From [Actinomadura] parvosata subsp. kistnae (lineage in GTDB: Bacteria; Actinomycetota; Actinomycetes; Streptosporangiales; Streptosporangiaceae), in assembly GCF_900323885.1 (NCBI RefSeq), contig NZ_OOHJ01000022.1, positions 744,001-808,000 of the forward strand: DNA of 64,000 nt. The letters run 5' to 3'. Position numbers and translations under genes: made by a program. The notes under the pieces were generated by a model that worked only from the letters and a program-made list of their open reading frames with translations, was not told the DNA's origin and did not search any database. Positions 17,801 to 25,507 of this stretch are shown here, piece by piece. Every line of letters begins with the position of its first letter. The first letter of the stretch is position 1.

Positions 17801-18809
17801 CGAGCCCGAGCTGGCTGCCCGCCGGCACCGTCCCGCCGTCCACGACCACCACGTGGTACGGCACCACGTCCGACAGCCCCTTGCTGAACCGGGGCCGGTC
17901 CTTCAGCTCGAACCCCAGCAGCTCGTCCAGCTCGCCCAGGTCCCCCGTGATCAGCCGCACCGGCCCGGCCCCGTCCTCCTCCTCGGGGTGCAGAGCGTGC
18001 GGCAGCCACTTCACCGGCTCCCACTCGGCGGCGCGCTCGCCCCCGGCGCACACCGAGATCCGCAGGTCCTCCGGCGAGTGCAGCGCCGCCGCCTGGGCCA
18101 GCGCCGCCCGCACGAGGTCGCGGGCCGCCGCCGGGTCGCCGGTGAGCACGATCCGCGCGAACGAGTGCAGCGCCAGCGCGACGGGCAGCCCGGGAACGGT
18201 CGCGTGCGTGCGCACGAACCGGCGCAGCGCCCCCGCCGTCATCGGGTCGAGGTCCTCGACCGGCCTGGTCTCGGGCGGGATCATCGGCAGCGCCAGCCGC
18301 TGCGCCGACGTGGCGATCCTGACCTGCGCGAAGTCGTCGTCGCGTGGCCGCCGCTCCCACAGCCGGGTGGTCATCACCAGCGACCACAGGGCGGTGGGGT
18401 CGGGGTGGCTCCACGTCATGGCGCAGTGCTGCTGCGCGGCGGCCTGCCGGACCCGCTTCCTGACCTGCTCCAGGTAGCGGTAGTAGTCGCGGCGCCGGCC
18501 GTTGAGCTCGTTCTTGCGCTCGCCGGCGTTGCGCATCATCTGGCCCACGCTCATGCCGACCATGGAGATCGCGAACAGGCCGCTGGAGACCAGCATGATC
18601 GGGTTGCCGGTGGAGCCGCCGGTGAACATCAGCGCCATCGCGCCCGCCCCGGCGATCATCGGCAGGTACGTCAGGAGCTGGGTCAGCCCGCCGCCCGTCA
18701 CGGTCTCCGGGATCTCCGGCGGGGACTCCAGCAGCACCTCACCCCCGGGAGGCTCGGGCGGCCTGCGCCGCTCCGGCCTGCCCACCACGATCAGGCTCAC
18801 GACCCCCAT
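14835..18809 (-). CDS. eccC: Type VII secretion ATPase EccC (fused EccCa-EccCb form)
   Basis: 1324-aa motor of the T7SS. Two membrane helices lie near the N-terminus (about 42-64 and 70-90). Three FtsK/SpoIIIE ATPase domains follow, with Walker A motifs GATGSGKSELL (about 487), GAPQTGKSTLL (about 840) and GDTESGKSNLL (about 1125). Domain 1 has a full Walker B with Glu (LFIVLDEFSELL); in domain 2 it reads VFLVVDGW and in domain 3 LYVIVDDYD, so only the first looks fully catalytic, as is usual for EccC. A start at 18809 gives the family N-terminus (VSLIVVGRPERRRPPEPPGGEV). It is divergent from eccD across a 95-base region holding GGATATATCC (18827-18836). Confidence 0.96.
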   Translation of the reverse strand: MGVVSLIVVGRPERRRPPEPPGGEVLLESPPEIPETVTGGGLTQLLTYLPMIAGAGAMALMFTGGSTGNPIMLVSSGLFAISMVGMSVGQMMRNAGERKNELNGRRRDYYRYLEQVRKRVRQAAAQQHCAMTWSHPDPTALWSLVMTTRLWERRPRDDDFAQVRIATSAQRLALPMIPPETRPVEDLDPMTAGALRRFVRTHATVPGLPVALALHSFARIVLTGDPAAARDLVRAALAQAAALHSPEDLRISVCAGGERAAEWEPVKWLPHALHPEEEDGAGPVRLITGDLGELDELLGFELKDRPRFSKGLSDVVPYHVVVVDGGTVPAGSQLGLDVIEGVTVIDLSGATPQAPAQLTLRLEVTPGELVRVAQDELGKEVRTVLGRPDRMAPAAFAALARQLAPLRPPTAGGGAESQDVFATNTTLTDLLRLGDPRQLSPRLTWQPRPVRNRLRVPIGLGADGRPVELDIKEAAQGGMGPHGLVVGATGSGKSELLRTLVLALAITHSSEVLNFVLVDFKGGATFLGLDALPHVSAVITNLEDELPLVDRMHDALHGELVRRQELLRAAGNYASLRDYEQAREQGAALEPLPTLFIVLDEFSELLSAKPEFIELFVMIGRLGRSLGVHLLLASQRLEAGRLRGLDTHLSYRIGLRTFSAAESRAVLGVADAYALPPEPGNAYLMFETTGMTRFKAAYVSGPYRPRQQQHTPAAPKSHRGKIVWYGAERVPAPPAVEAPPVADDPGRQDTLLDIVVERLAGQGPEAHRIWLPPLKEPASLDRLLPRIEATPAHGLTAAGTAPERPGRLHAVAGIVDSPFDQRRDPYWLDLSGAAGNVAIVGAPQTGKSTLLRTLIASLALTHTPKEVQFYCLDFGGGTLSALSGLPHVGGVAARLDADAVRRTVAEVRGVLERRERLFVERGIDSMATYRRMVASGAYEGDGWGDVFLVVDGWSVLRQEYEQLEGDLGDLVTRGLGFGVHVVGTANRWMEFRTGVRDLLGTRLELRLGDAFDSEIDRRAAANVPERAPGRGLTRESLHFLAALPRIDGRSTVDDLADGVAALVEAARAAWHDHPAPPVRLLPALLPAHTLPAPPPDGTRVPIGIDEAALAPVLLDFDADPHFVVFGDTESGKSNLLKVIARGIADGRTPAQARFVVIDYRRSLLDATDTPHRIGYAASSTAATTLLKGVHEVMQERLPPPDLTSEQLRTRSWWTGQDLYVIVDDYDLVATSANPLAVLGDLLPQARDIGLHLVLARAMGGAGRSMMDPVVRRLKEMSTPALLLSGPRDEGQLFGNVRPRQLPPGRGIHVDRRSGEKLVQTAFAG

Positions 18810-18890
18810 GGAAGTCGCTGACGTAGGGATATATCCGATATTTCAAATTTCCTAGACGCTTTTCGCCCGCCACACTCGAGATCCGATCCA

Positions 18891-18896
18891 TACACT
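18891..18896 (+). promoter_or_regulatory. -10 element TACACT for eccD
   Basis: TACACT ends eight bases before the eccD GTG at 18905. No Shine-Dalgarno sequence is seen before that codon, so a leaderless or nearly leaderless transcript is likely. Confidence 0.45.
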
Positions 18897-18904
18897 CGTC
18901 CGTT

Positions 18905-20290
18905 GTGAGCGCCACCGGAACCGACCTGTGCCGGGTCACCGTCGTGACCCCGCGCGGCTTCCTGGACCTGGGCCTGCCGCCGGACATCCCGCTGGGCAAC
19001 CTCCTGCCGACGCTGCTGCGCATCGCGGGCGAGAGCCTGGCCGAGGCGGGCCTGGCCCACGGCGGCTGGGTGCTCCAGCGGCTGGGCGGGCCGCCGTTCG
19101 CCCCCGACGCGACGCTGGCGGAGCTGGCCGTGCACGACGGCGAGCTGCTGCACCTGCGCCCGCGCGGCCACGAGCTGCCCGAGGTCGTCTTCGACGACGT
19201 CGCCGACGCGGTCGCCACCGGCGTGCTGGAACGCACCGGCCGCTGGCAGCCCGCCACCACCAGGACCTACGGGCTGCGGGCCGCCGCCGCCCTGCTCGTG
19301 CTGGGCGCCGCCGCCCTGCCCACCGTTGGGCCGCCCTGGCCCCCCGTCGCGCTCGTCACCGGAGCCGTCGCGCTCGTGCTGCTGCTGGTCGCCGTGGCCC
19401 TGTCGCGGGCGCTCGGCGACGCCGCCTCCGGCGCCGCGATCGGGTACGCGGCCCTGCCCTACGGCTTCCTCGCCGGCCTGACCGGCCCCGCCTCCGGCAC
19501 GGCGCTCCTCGAACCCGACAACCTGCTGGCGGCCTGCGGCGTGCTGCTGATGCTCGCCACGGCGACCGGGTTCGCGGTGGCCGGCGGGCTGCCCGCCTTC
19601 CTCGGCGTGGCCGTCGCCGCGCTCGCCGGGCTGGTCGCGTCCGGGCTGGTCATGGCGTACGACCTGCACGCGGCCGGCGTGGCGTCGGTGCTGGCGGCCC
19701 TCGCCGTGGGGCTGACCACCGCGATCCCCGCGCTGTCGGTACGGCTGGCGGGCATGCCGCTGCCCGCGCTGCCCACCACGGCGGAGGAGCTGCGCCGCGA
19801 GGGCGGCGACCTGGACGGCGAGCTCGTCCTCGACCGGACCGTGGTGGCCGACCGCTTCTGCACCGGGCTCCTGGGCGCCGTCGCGCTGATCGTGCTCGCC
19901 GCCCAGGCGCTGCTCCTGCTGGAGGGCACCTGGACGGCGCTGGCGATGAGCGGCGCGCTGTCGTTGTCGCTGCTCATGCGGGCCCGCGTGTTCGAGGGGC
20001 GGGGGCAGCGGGCCTGGCTGCTGTCCGCGACGCTGCTCGGCGTCGCCCTGCCCGCCGCCGGCGCCGTCGTCACGGCGGCGGACCCCACCGTGCTCTACCT
20101 GATCGTGCCGGGCCTCGTCGTGCTCGCCCTCGCCGTGGCCGGGACGGCGCTGTGGCTGGCCACCGCCCGCCCGTCCCCCTTCTGGGGCCGGGCCGGCGAC
20201 ATCCTCGACATCCTGCTGATGATCGCGCTGATCCCGCTCGCGCTGGCCGTCATGGACCTGTACGAGACGATTCGCGGGCTGGTGAGCTAG
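18905..20290 (+). CDS. eccD: Type VII secretion integral membrane protein EccD
   Basis: 461 aa. Residues 1-85 form the ubiquitin-like (YukD-type) domain typical of EccD: DLCRVTVVTPRGFLDLGLPPDIPLGNLLP, then LAELAVHDGELLHLRP. From about residue 118 on there are about eleven hydrophobic membrane segments. It forms the membrane channel base with EccB and EccC. Start is the GTG at 18905. Its TAG stop (20288-20290) shares the palindrome CTAG with the stop of the convergent YbaB gene. Confidence 0.95.
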   Translation: MSATGTDLCRVTVVTPRGFLDLGLPPDIPLGNLLPTLLRIAGESLAEAGLAHGGWVLQRLGGPPFAPDATLAELAVHDGELLHLRPRGHELPEVVFDDVADAVATGVLERTGRWQPATTRTYGLRAAAALLVLGAAALPTVGPPWPPVALVTGAVALVLLLVAVALSRALGDAASGAAIGYAALPYGFLAGLTGPASGTALLEPDNLLAACGVLLMLATATGFAVAGGLPAFLGVAVAALAGLVASGLVMAYDLHAAGVASVLAALAVGLTTAIPALSVRLAGMPLPALPTTAEELRREGGDLDGELVLDRTVVADRFCTGLLGAVALIVLAAQALLLLEGTWTALAMSGALSLSLLMRARVFEGRGQRAWLLSATLLGVALPAAGAVVTAADPTVLYLIVPGLVVLALAVAGTALWLATARPSPFWGRAGDILDILLMIALIPLALAVMDLYETIRGLVS

Positions 20291-20763
20291 AGAGTGCGCT
20301 CGATCCTGGCCAGCTCGGCCGTCGCCCGGTCCATGGCCTCCTCGTACGCCTCCCGCGCGGCACGCAGGCGCACGTCGGCCGGGTTGTTCTCGGCGGCCAG
20401 GTCGAGCGGGCCGTCCCCGAGCACGTCGCGCAGCAGCTCCGCCGACCTGGCCTGCATGTCGGCCAGGGACTCGGCGAGCAGCAGCAGGATCGTCTGCGAC
20501 AGGCGCTGCGAGCCCCAGCGCAGCGCGCGCGGGTCGATGTCCAGCGCCGTGACGCCCTGGGCCCCGCACTCGACCCGGACCAGCCTGTCCGGGTCCTGCG
20601 CGACGCCCTTGACGGCCATGACCTGACGGTAGAGCTCGTCCAGGCCCTCCTCGTCCGGTCGCCGGGCCTCGGCGATCAGCTTGTCGATGGCGCCGTCGTC
20701 CAACACTGCCTTCGCACCTCCGTCCAGCACTGCCTTCACGCCTCCGTCCAGCACTGCCTTCAC
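20287..20763 (-). CDS. YbaB/EbfC-family nucleoid-associated protein (T7SS-linked)
   Basis: Up to 158 aa. The core matches YbaB/EbfC: an N-terminal helix (AIDKLIAEARRPDEEGLDELYRQV), a beta part (LVRVECGAQGVTALDIDPRAL) and long C-terminal helices. YbaB proteins bind DNA as dimers; versions in T7SS loci resemble EspD-like chaperone or stability factors. The start is uncertain: GTG at 20763 overlaps the stop of the gene before it, but GTGs at 20754, 20730 and 20706 lie in a 24-bp triplication with the same upstream bases. The form starting at 20706 (VLDDGAIDKL) fits the family best. It is the last gene of the minus-strand substrate operon. Confidence 0.78.
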   Translation of the reverse strand: MKAVLDGGVKAVLDGGAKAVLDDGAIDKLIAEARRPDEEGLDELYRQVMAVKGVAQDPDRLVRVECGAQGVTALDIDPRALRWGSQRLSQTILLLLAESLADMQARSAELLRDVLGDGPLDLAAENNPADVRLRAAREAYEEAMDRATAELARIERTL

Positions 20764-20769
20764 GCCTCC
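20698..20769 (-). repeat. 24-bp triplication covering the YbaB translation start
   Basis: Three 24-bp units at 20698-20721, 20722-20745 and 20746-20769; the last two are identical and the first differs at a few bases. Each unit carries, on the minus strand, GGAGG, then GTGAAGG or GCGAAGG, and a GTG, so possible ribosome sites and starts are tripled. The reading frame is kept (8 codons per unit). Confidence 0.9.
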
Positions 20770-21518
20770 GTTCCCGTCGCGTGGCCGGCGGCCGCGTCGA
20801 ACGGTGACTGCCGCACAGTGGGCCGGCCGGCGCCCGTGGAGGCGTCCAGGGCCGTGCTTCTGAACCGGTCCGCGACCGCCGTCTGCGCCGTCACCCCGCC
20901 GGCCACCACCGTCGCGCCGCCCAGCGCGACCTTGCCGCCCGCCGACATGCTCGCCAGCCGCTGCACCACCCGCGACAGCAGCCCGGAGTTGCTCGCGATC
21001 CACGCCCTGGCCCTGGCCGCGATCTGCCCGGCCTGCTGGTCGGCGCGGCGGCCGAACCCCGTCGCCGCCACCTCCGCGGCGACCTTCGTGTACGGGTTGA
21101 ACTGCGCCACCCGGTACATCACCCCGGCCGTCAGGATGCTCGCCCCGGCCAGGAAGGCGGCCTTGCCGAGCACGTCGTACACGTCGGCCGTCAGGTTCAG
21201 GCTGTCGGCCGACGCCTGCGGCGAGGCGGCCTTGTTCTCGGCGTCGTCGGCGTACGCGGTCACCTCCTGCGTGGCCAGATCGGCACTGAGCGAGGTCCAC
21301 TCGACGTCCCGCTTCGCGGCCTCCACCAGCTCCGGGTGCTCGCGCAGGGCCGTGGCCAGCGCCTGGTACGCCTGCGCCGCCGCCCGCTGCTGCGCCGTGT
21401 CGCCGTACAGGAGGGGCAGGATCAGCGTCGCGTAGCGGGCCCGGCCCAGGCCGAGCATCATCGCGCCGGCGGCGGCCATCGCGGAGCCCTCGATGACGGA
21501 GTACGGCTGCTCCATCAT
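20760..21518 (-). CDS. Large ESX-type protein with hydrophobic segments
   Basis: 252 aa from the ATG at 21518, which overlaps the TGA of the gene upstream. An N-terminal helical part (AQAYQALATALREHPELVEAAKRDVEW) is followed by two hydrophobic stretches (AAFLAGASILTAGVMY and GGKVALGGATVVAGGVT) that could insert in a membrane. The C-terminal tail is polar. It has no WXG motif. With the 107-aa gene before it, it mirrors the pair at 13555/13919. Likely a T7SS substrate or accessory; function unknown. Confidence 0.65.
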   Translation of the reverse strand: MMEQPYSVIEGSAMAAAGAMMLGLGRARYATLILPLLYGDTAQQRAAAQAYQALATALREHPELVEAAKRDVEWTSLSADLATQEVTAYADDAENKAASPQASADSLNLTADVYDVLGKAAFLAGASILTAGVMYRVAQFNPYTKVAAEVAATGFGRRADQQAGQIAARARAWIASNSGLLSRVVQRLASMSAGGKVALGGATVVAGGVTAQTAVADRFRSTALDASTGAGRPTVRQSPFDAAAGHATGTEA

Positions 21519-21838
21519 CGCGGCCTCGCCACGTTCGCGGCGCCCCGCTGGTCGGCGTCCAGATAGGCGTTGGCCGAGTCGAACGCCTTGTCGTGGATGC
21601 CCGACACCTCGTCGCGCTTGGCCAGCAGGTACCGCTGCGCAGCCCGCTTCACCTCGTCGAACGCGTCCCCGAGCGAGGCGCCGAGCAGGCCGAACGCGCC
21701 GTACGCGCCCGAGGAGAGCTCCACCTGCGAGATGCCCCGCAGCATGGTCTCCAGCTCGCTCATGGGCCGGTCGGCCATCGAGCGGCCCAGCGTGCGGATC
21801 GACTCGATCTGCGCCGCGACGGCGTCCCGGGAGGTCAT
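21515..21838 (-). CDS. Small ESX-like protein
   Basis: 107 aa, helical, Ala-rich, no Sec signal and no WXG. The central segment SSGAYGAFGLLGASLGDAF could be the turn between two helices. It starts at the ATG at 21838, four bases after the frameshifted tail of the gene upstream, and overlaps the next start as ATGA. Size and operon position support a T7SS target that pairs with the 252-aa product. I do not recognise a named family. Confidence 0.65.
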   Translation of the reverse strand: MTSRDAVAAQIESIRTLGRSMADRPMSELETMLRGISQVELSSGAYGAFGLLGASLGDAFDEVKRAAQRYLLAKRDEVSGIHDKAFDSANAYLDADQRGAANVARPR

Positions 21839-21842
21839 GCCG

Positions 21843-22168
21843 TCACCCCACCACCGGCGGGCCGGCCTCGATCACCGGGCGGAAGAAGTCGTCGTCGGCG
21901 CTCCGCGCGGGCGTGGCGCGGCCGGCGGGCCTGCTCTCCTGGGGTGCGGCGCCGCCGAACGGCAGGAACGGCGCTCCCGCCGTGCCGGGCGCGGCCGGCT
22001 CGGCGCCGGTCGCGGGCGGGCGGGTGGCGGGCCAGGAGCCGTCCACGACCGGGACGCTGCCGGGCCGCACGGACGGGCCGGCGCCCTGGGCGGCGCTGGC
22101 GGTGGACGGGTCGCGGAAGGGGCTGACGACCGGGTTGTGGGCCGGCTCGCCTGCCGGGCTCTTCAGGC
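21843..22168 (-). other. Displaced C-terminal coding segment of the proline-rich WXG protein
   Basis: In the frame ending with TGA at 21843 the DNA encodes LKSPAGEPAHNPVVSPFRDP, then a P/G/A-rich part, FLPFGGAAPQE and a tail DDDFFRPVIEAGPPVVG. This resembles the conserved acidic tail of large WXG/PPE-like T7SS proteins, such as SDDLGGESVIA at the end of the product at 27369. The gene upstream runs into a stop at 22163; a one-base change near 22165-22180 would join the two parts. No good independent start with a ribosome site is seen. Confidence 0.6.
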
Positions 22169-23131
22169 CGGGCCGGGCCGAGGGGTGGCCGGGGTGAGGG
22201 AGGGGGGTGCGGTGGCCGGCTGCCCGGCTCCCGCATATGGGCCCGCAACGCCTGCCGCGCTACCAGGAACGCCGCCCGCCGGCGTGGTGCCGGGAACGCT
22301 GCCCGGCGCGGCGCCGGCCTGACCCTGGCCCGGGCCCTGGCCCGGGGTGAGGCCGCTGAGCTGCCCGGTTCCCGCCGGCGCCGGCACGGTCGGCGGTTGC
22401 GCGGAGGCCGCCAGGTTGCCACCGGGTGGCTGCGCCCCAGGGGCCGCCTGGTATCCGGCCGGCTGGTAGGGCTGCGGCGCGGTGGTCGCCTGGCCGCCGG
22501 AGTGCTGGGCGAGCTGGGTCGCCGACCGTACCGGCACCGTGTCCTCGTACGGCAGATCGCCCCCGCTCACCGGCGTCGCCGGCCGCTCGGCGGGCGGCAG
22601 GTACGGGGCGGGCGAGGCGAGCTGGGCGTCCCACGGCAGCCGGTCCGGCAGCGCCGTGTGCGCGTTGTGGAACGCGCTGTTGAGCCGGGTCATGAACTCC
22701 TTGGCCCTCCCGTCCCCGTTGTCGGGCGATCCCGACCCCATCGCGTAGTAGTTGTGAGGCGCGGTCTCCTGCTCGAACCGCTCCTTGGCGGAGGTCAGCG
22801 CCTGGCTGACGGTCTGCAGCGAGGGCGGGACGCGGTCCACGGCGTCGCGCAGCGCCATCAGGTACGTCTGGAGCCGGTTCATGCGGGTGAGCATGGCCTT
22901 GGCGGACTCCCCGCCCCAGTTCCCGTCGGCCACGAGGCGGGCCGCGGCGTCGCCCAGCGTGGTGATCGCCGTGGTGAGGAGCCGGGAGGTGGCCAGGTAC
23001 CCGTCCGCGACGTGGCCGAACTCCTCCGGCCTGGTGCCCATGACCAGCGCCTTGATGGCGTCGCGGCCGCCGTACAGGTTGGGGTTGCCGCCTTGCAGGC
23101 AGCCGTTCTTGATGGGGGTCGGCTCGGGCAC
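22163..23131 (-). CDS. Large WXG-domain, proline-rich T7SS substrate (probably frameshifted at its end)
   Basis: 322 aa from the GTG at 23131, which overlaps the TAG of the gene before it. Residues about 1-175 form a helical domain with a W-G-G turn (DGNWGGESAKAMLTRMNRL). The rest is disordered, rich in P, G, Q and A. Large proteins of this kind in actinobacterial T7SS loci normally end in a conserved acidic tail; here the frame stops early (ATPRPGPA), while a matching tail lies in the next frame (21843-22168). A GC-run deletion, real or from sequencing, is the likely cause. It is the fourth gene of the WXG operon. Confidence 0.75.
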   Translation of the reverse strand: MPEPTPIKNGCLQGGNPNLYGGRDAIKALVMGTRPEEFGHVADGYLATSRLLTTAITTLGDAAARLVADGNWGGESAKAMLTRMNRLQTYLMALRDAVDRVPPSLQTVSQALTSAKERFEQETAPHNYYAMGSGSPDNGDGRAKEFMTRLNSAFHNAHTALPDRLPWDAQLASPAPYLPPAERPATPVSGGDLPYEDTVPVRSATQLAQHSGGQATTAPQPYQPAGYQAAPGAQPPGGNLAASAQPPTVPAPAGTGQLSGLTPGQGPGQGQAGAAPGSVPGTTPAGGVPGSAAGVAGPYAGAGQPATAPPSLTPATPRPGPA

Positions 23132-23460
23132 TACTCGCTCCGTGGCACGGCGCGCCGGTCGGCGTCCCGTACGGTGTCGGCGGTGGCGACCAGGTCGTCG
23201 ATGACGCGCTGGACCTGCTCCGCCACGAACCCCACCGTCTCCCCCGTGGCCTGCCGGGCCCGGCCCACGGTGTCGGCGTACCCCTGCGCGATGTCCCAGG
23301 TGCCCGCGGCGCCCTGGGGCAGGTCGGTCACCTGGTAGCGCAGCGCTTCGAGCTGCGGCAGCAGGTCCCTGGAGAGCTTGCCCGCCACGTCGTGCAGCGC
23401 CTCCGGCCTGCACCGCGCCTGGTCCTCGGCGGTGTCCGGGTCGATCAGCGGCTCGTTCAC
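23131..23460 (-). CDS. Small ESX-like protein
   Basis: 109 aa with two helices (EALHDVAGKLSRDLLPQLEALRYQV and ARQATGETVGFVAEQVQRVIDDL) around GAAGTWDIAQGY, which takes the place of a WXG turn. It starts at 23460, seven bases after the WXG100 gene, and its stop shares a base with the next GTG. Likely an EspC-type or WXG-superfamily partner of the proline-rich protein downstream. Confidence 0.7.
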   Translation of the reverse strand: MNEPLIDPDTAEDQARCRPEALHDVAGKLSRDLLPQLEALRYQVTDLPQGAAGTWDIAQGYADTVGRARQATGETVGFVAEQVQRVIDDLVATADTVRDADRRAVPRSE

Positions 23461-23466
23461 GTCGGG

Positions 23467-23766
23467 TCAGGTGCCCCAGCGGCGGACGTTGGCGTTCTCC
23501 GCGTCCCGCATGATCTCGGTCGCGTCGTGCAGCGCGGGCCCGAAGCGCTGCATGGTGTCGCCCATGGTGACGACGGCCTCGTTCCACTGGCGCTTGGCGT
23601 CGAGGTAGACGTCCTTGGCCGAGCCCTCCCAGGTCTCCAGGACCTTCAGGTCGGTCTCGAGGTCGGTCAGCTCGCCGACGAGGTTGGCGTACGCGCGGCC
23701 CAGCTCGGCCGCGATCTCCTCCATCTCGTCGAAGTTGGCGAGGATGATGTCCGGGTTGCCGCTCAT
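23467..23766 (-). CDS. WXG100-family protein (ESAT-6/CFP-10-like)
   Basis: 99 aa, the size of WXG100 proteins, with W-E-G at the helical turn (VLETWEGSAKDVYLDAKRQW). A helix-turn-helix hairpin is predicted and there is no signal peptide. It follows another WXG100 gene by 18 bases, the usual pair arrangement for an EsxA/EsxB heterodimer exported by the T7SS. Confidence 0.9.
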   Translation of the reverse strand: MSGNPDIILANFDEMEEIAAELGRAYANLVGELTDLETDLKVLETWEGSAKDVYLDAKRQWNEAVVTMGDTMQRFGPALHDATEIMRDAENANVRRWGT

Positions 23767-23784
23767 TCTGATCTCCCCTCCGGC

Positions 23785-24111
23785 TCAGCGGGCGGTGCCG
23801 TCGAGCGCGGACCTGAGTGCCGCGGCGACGTCGTTCGCCTGCGTGTTCGCCTCGGTGTACTGGATGCCGGTCGCCTTCAGGTTCTCCGCGATCGTGTTGA
23901 GCGCCTGGATGACCTTCGTGAACTGCGGGGTCCACTCGGTGAGCACCTGCGTGTAGACGCGGGCGGCGTCGCCCTGCCAGGACGCGCCGAGCGTCTCCGG
24001 GATCTGCTGGAGCCGGTTGCGGATCTGCTCGATGTTGCCGACCGCGAGCTGTGCCCGTTCGGCGGCGCTGTGCTGGCTGCCCTCGGCGTAGGTGGTCGGT
24101 TGGAATGCCAC
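23785..24111 (-). CDS. WXG100-family protein (ESAT-6/CFP-10-like)
   Basis: 108 aa from the GTG at 24111, with AGAGGTG upstream. The turn motif W-Q-G is in ETLGASWQGDAARVYTQVL. Both helices are amphipathic. It is the first gene after mycP (75-base gap) and pairs with the WXG100 gene at 23467. The gap may hold an internal promoter for abundant production of the pair. Confidence 0.9.
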   Translation of the reverse strand: MAFQPTTYAEGSQHSAAERAQLAVGNIEQIRNRLQQIPETLGASWQGDAARVYTQVLTEWTPQFTKVIQALNTIAENLKATGIQYTEANTQANDVAAALRSALDGTAR

Positions 24112-24186
24112 GGTGCACCTCTCGGATCTCGTGAACCCGGGTTCGTGAATTGCCGGATCAACGTAAACGGGCCGCGGGGGCCGGAT

Positions 24187-25377
24187 CTACGATTTCAACT
24201 TTCCTGTAAATGTCGGGTCCGTCCCGGCGCGCCATCCTCGCCGCCTGGCTCTGGGCAGCATCAGCGCCAGGAACACCACCAGCGCGGTGACCCCGGCCGC
24301 GCCGGCGGTGATCGCGACGGCGATGGCGCGCCCGCGCTCGTCCTGGGCCGGCGCGCGGGCCAGCACGACGGCCCCGCCCTCCCCGGCAGCGTGGCTCTCC
24401 TGCGCGGCCGGGAGCACCGACGTGACGGCCTGCAACGGGTTGACCAGGCCGGCCCCCGTGCCCGCCGCGCCGCCGCCCTCGGCGGTCCGCTCCAGCCTGC
24501 GCTTGACCTGCCAGTGGTCCAGCTCGGGGTGCCTGGCCCTGACCAGGGCGGCCACGCCCGACACGAAGGGGGTGGCGAAGCTCGTGCCGTCCAGTCCCGT
24601 ACGGTAGCCGCCGCCCGTCCACGCGCTCGTCACGCCCGCGCCCGGCGCGGTCACCGAGATGCGGGTCGCCGCGTTGGAGAACTCCGACTTCTTGCCGTCG
24701 GGCGAGGCGGCGCCGACCGCGATGACGCCCGGGTACTCGGCCGGGTAGGCGGGCGTCACGGCGCCGTCGTCCTGCTTGACGTTGCCGGCCGCGGCGACGA
24801 TGACGGCGTCCTTGCCCTGCGCGTACGTCACCGCCGCCTTCAGCACGGGCGCGTCGTGTGCCTGCACCGACACGTTGATCACGTCCGCGCCGAGGTCGGC
24901 GGCCCGCCTGATGCCCTCGGCCAGCCGCGTCACGTCGCCGGAGGTACCCTCGGTCTGCTTGATCGAGACGATCTCCGCCGCCGGGGCGACGCCCAGGACG
25001 GGCACGCCGCGCGAGGTGAGGTCGCGCCCGGCGATGATGCCCGCCACCGCCGTGCCGTGGCCGACGCAGTCGCGCAGGTCCGTGCCCGTGAGGTCCACCT
25101 GCCGCGCGACCGCTCCGGCGAGCTGCGGGTGGGTGGCGTCGACGCCGCTGTCCACGACGGCCACCGTCACGCCCTCGCCCTTGGTCAGCCGCCACACCTG
25201 CTGGAAGCGCAGCCGCTCCTGCGGCCACGGCGTGCCGGTGACCTCGGCGACGCCGGGCTCGGGGTCGCAGGACACGATGCGGGTGGGGGCTGGGGACTGG
25301 GCTGGAGACTGGGACGGGGCGGGTGTGGGCGTCAGGGCCAGGAGGACGGCTGTCATGCCGGACCAGAGAACGGACAC
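24187..25377 (-). CDS. mycP: Mycosin (type VII secretion subtilisin-like protease MycP)
   Basis: 396-aa membrane-anchored S8 serine protease. A signal segment (residues 4-17) is followed by a Pro/Ser/Ala linker. The triad is intact: Asp76 (VAVVDSG), His107 (VGHGTA) and Ser266 (GTSFATP), with oxyanion Asn199 (AAAGN). Cys37 and Cys104 match the disulfide seen in mycosins. A C-terminal membrane helix (about 352-374, AITAGAAGVTALVVFLALM) and a basic tail anchor it. Mycosins are needed for T7SS stability and trim substrates. It heads the minus-strand substrate operon and is divergent from the gene at 25508. Confidence 0.95.
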   Translation of the reverse strand: MSVLWSGMTAVLLALTPTPAPSQSPAQSPAPTRIVSCDPEPGVAEVTGTPWPQERLRFQQVWRLTKGEGVTVAVVDSGVDATHPQLAGAVARQVDLTGTDLRDCVGHGTAVAGIIAGRDLTSRGVPVLGVAPAAEIVSIKQTEGTSGDVTRLAEGIRRAADLGADVINVSVQAHDAPVLKAAVTYAQGKDAVIVAAAGNVKQDDGAVTPAYPAEYPGVIAVGAASPDGKKSEFSNAATRISVTAPGAGVTSAWTGGGYRTGLDGTSFATPFVSGVAALVRARHPELDHWQVKRRLERTAEGGGAAGTGAGLVNPLQAVTSVLPAAQESHAAGEGGAVVLARAPAQDERGRAIAVAITAGAAGVTALVVFLALMLPRARRRGWRAGTDPTFTGKLKS

Positions 25378-25507
25378 GTACGGAGTCTGCCGACATTTCC
25401 GTTTTGGGCGGCTCTCTTAGAAATATCTTGAAATGAGGATCCGGGCCGGAACGCGCCGGATAGGCATGGTGTCGGCATGTCCATCGACGTGGACGCGGAG
25501 TGTGAGC

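Noticed and set aside
14886..18821. Plus-strand open frame of about 1300 codons opposite eccC
   Set aside because: Mirror of the strong codon bias of eccC in very GC-rich DNA; no recognisable domain and no ribosome site.
22163..24118. A 651-codon minus-strand protein covering the WXG operon
   Set aside because: Before 23131 it is out of frame with four well-supported small genes; only the part from the GTG at 23131 looks like protein.
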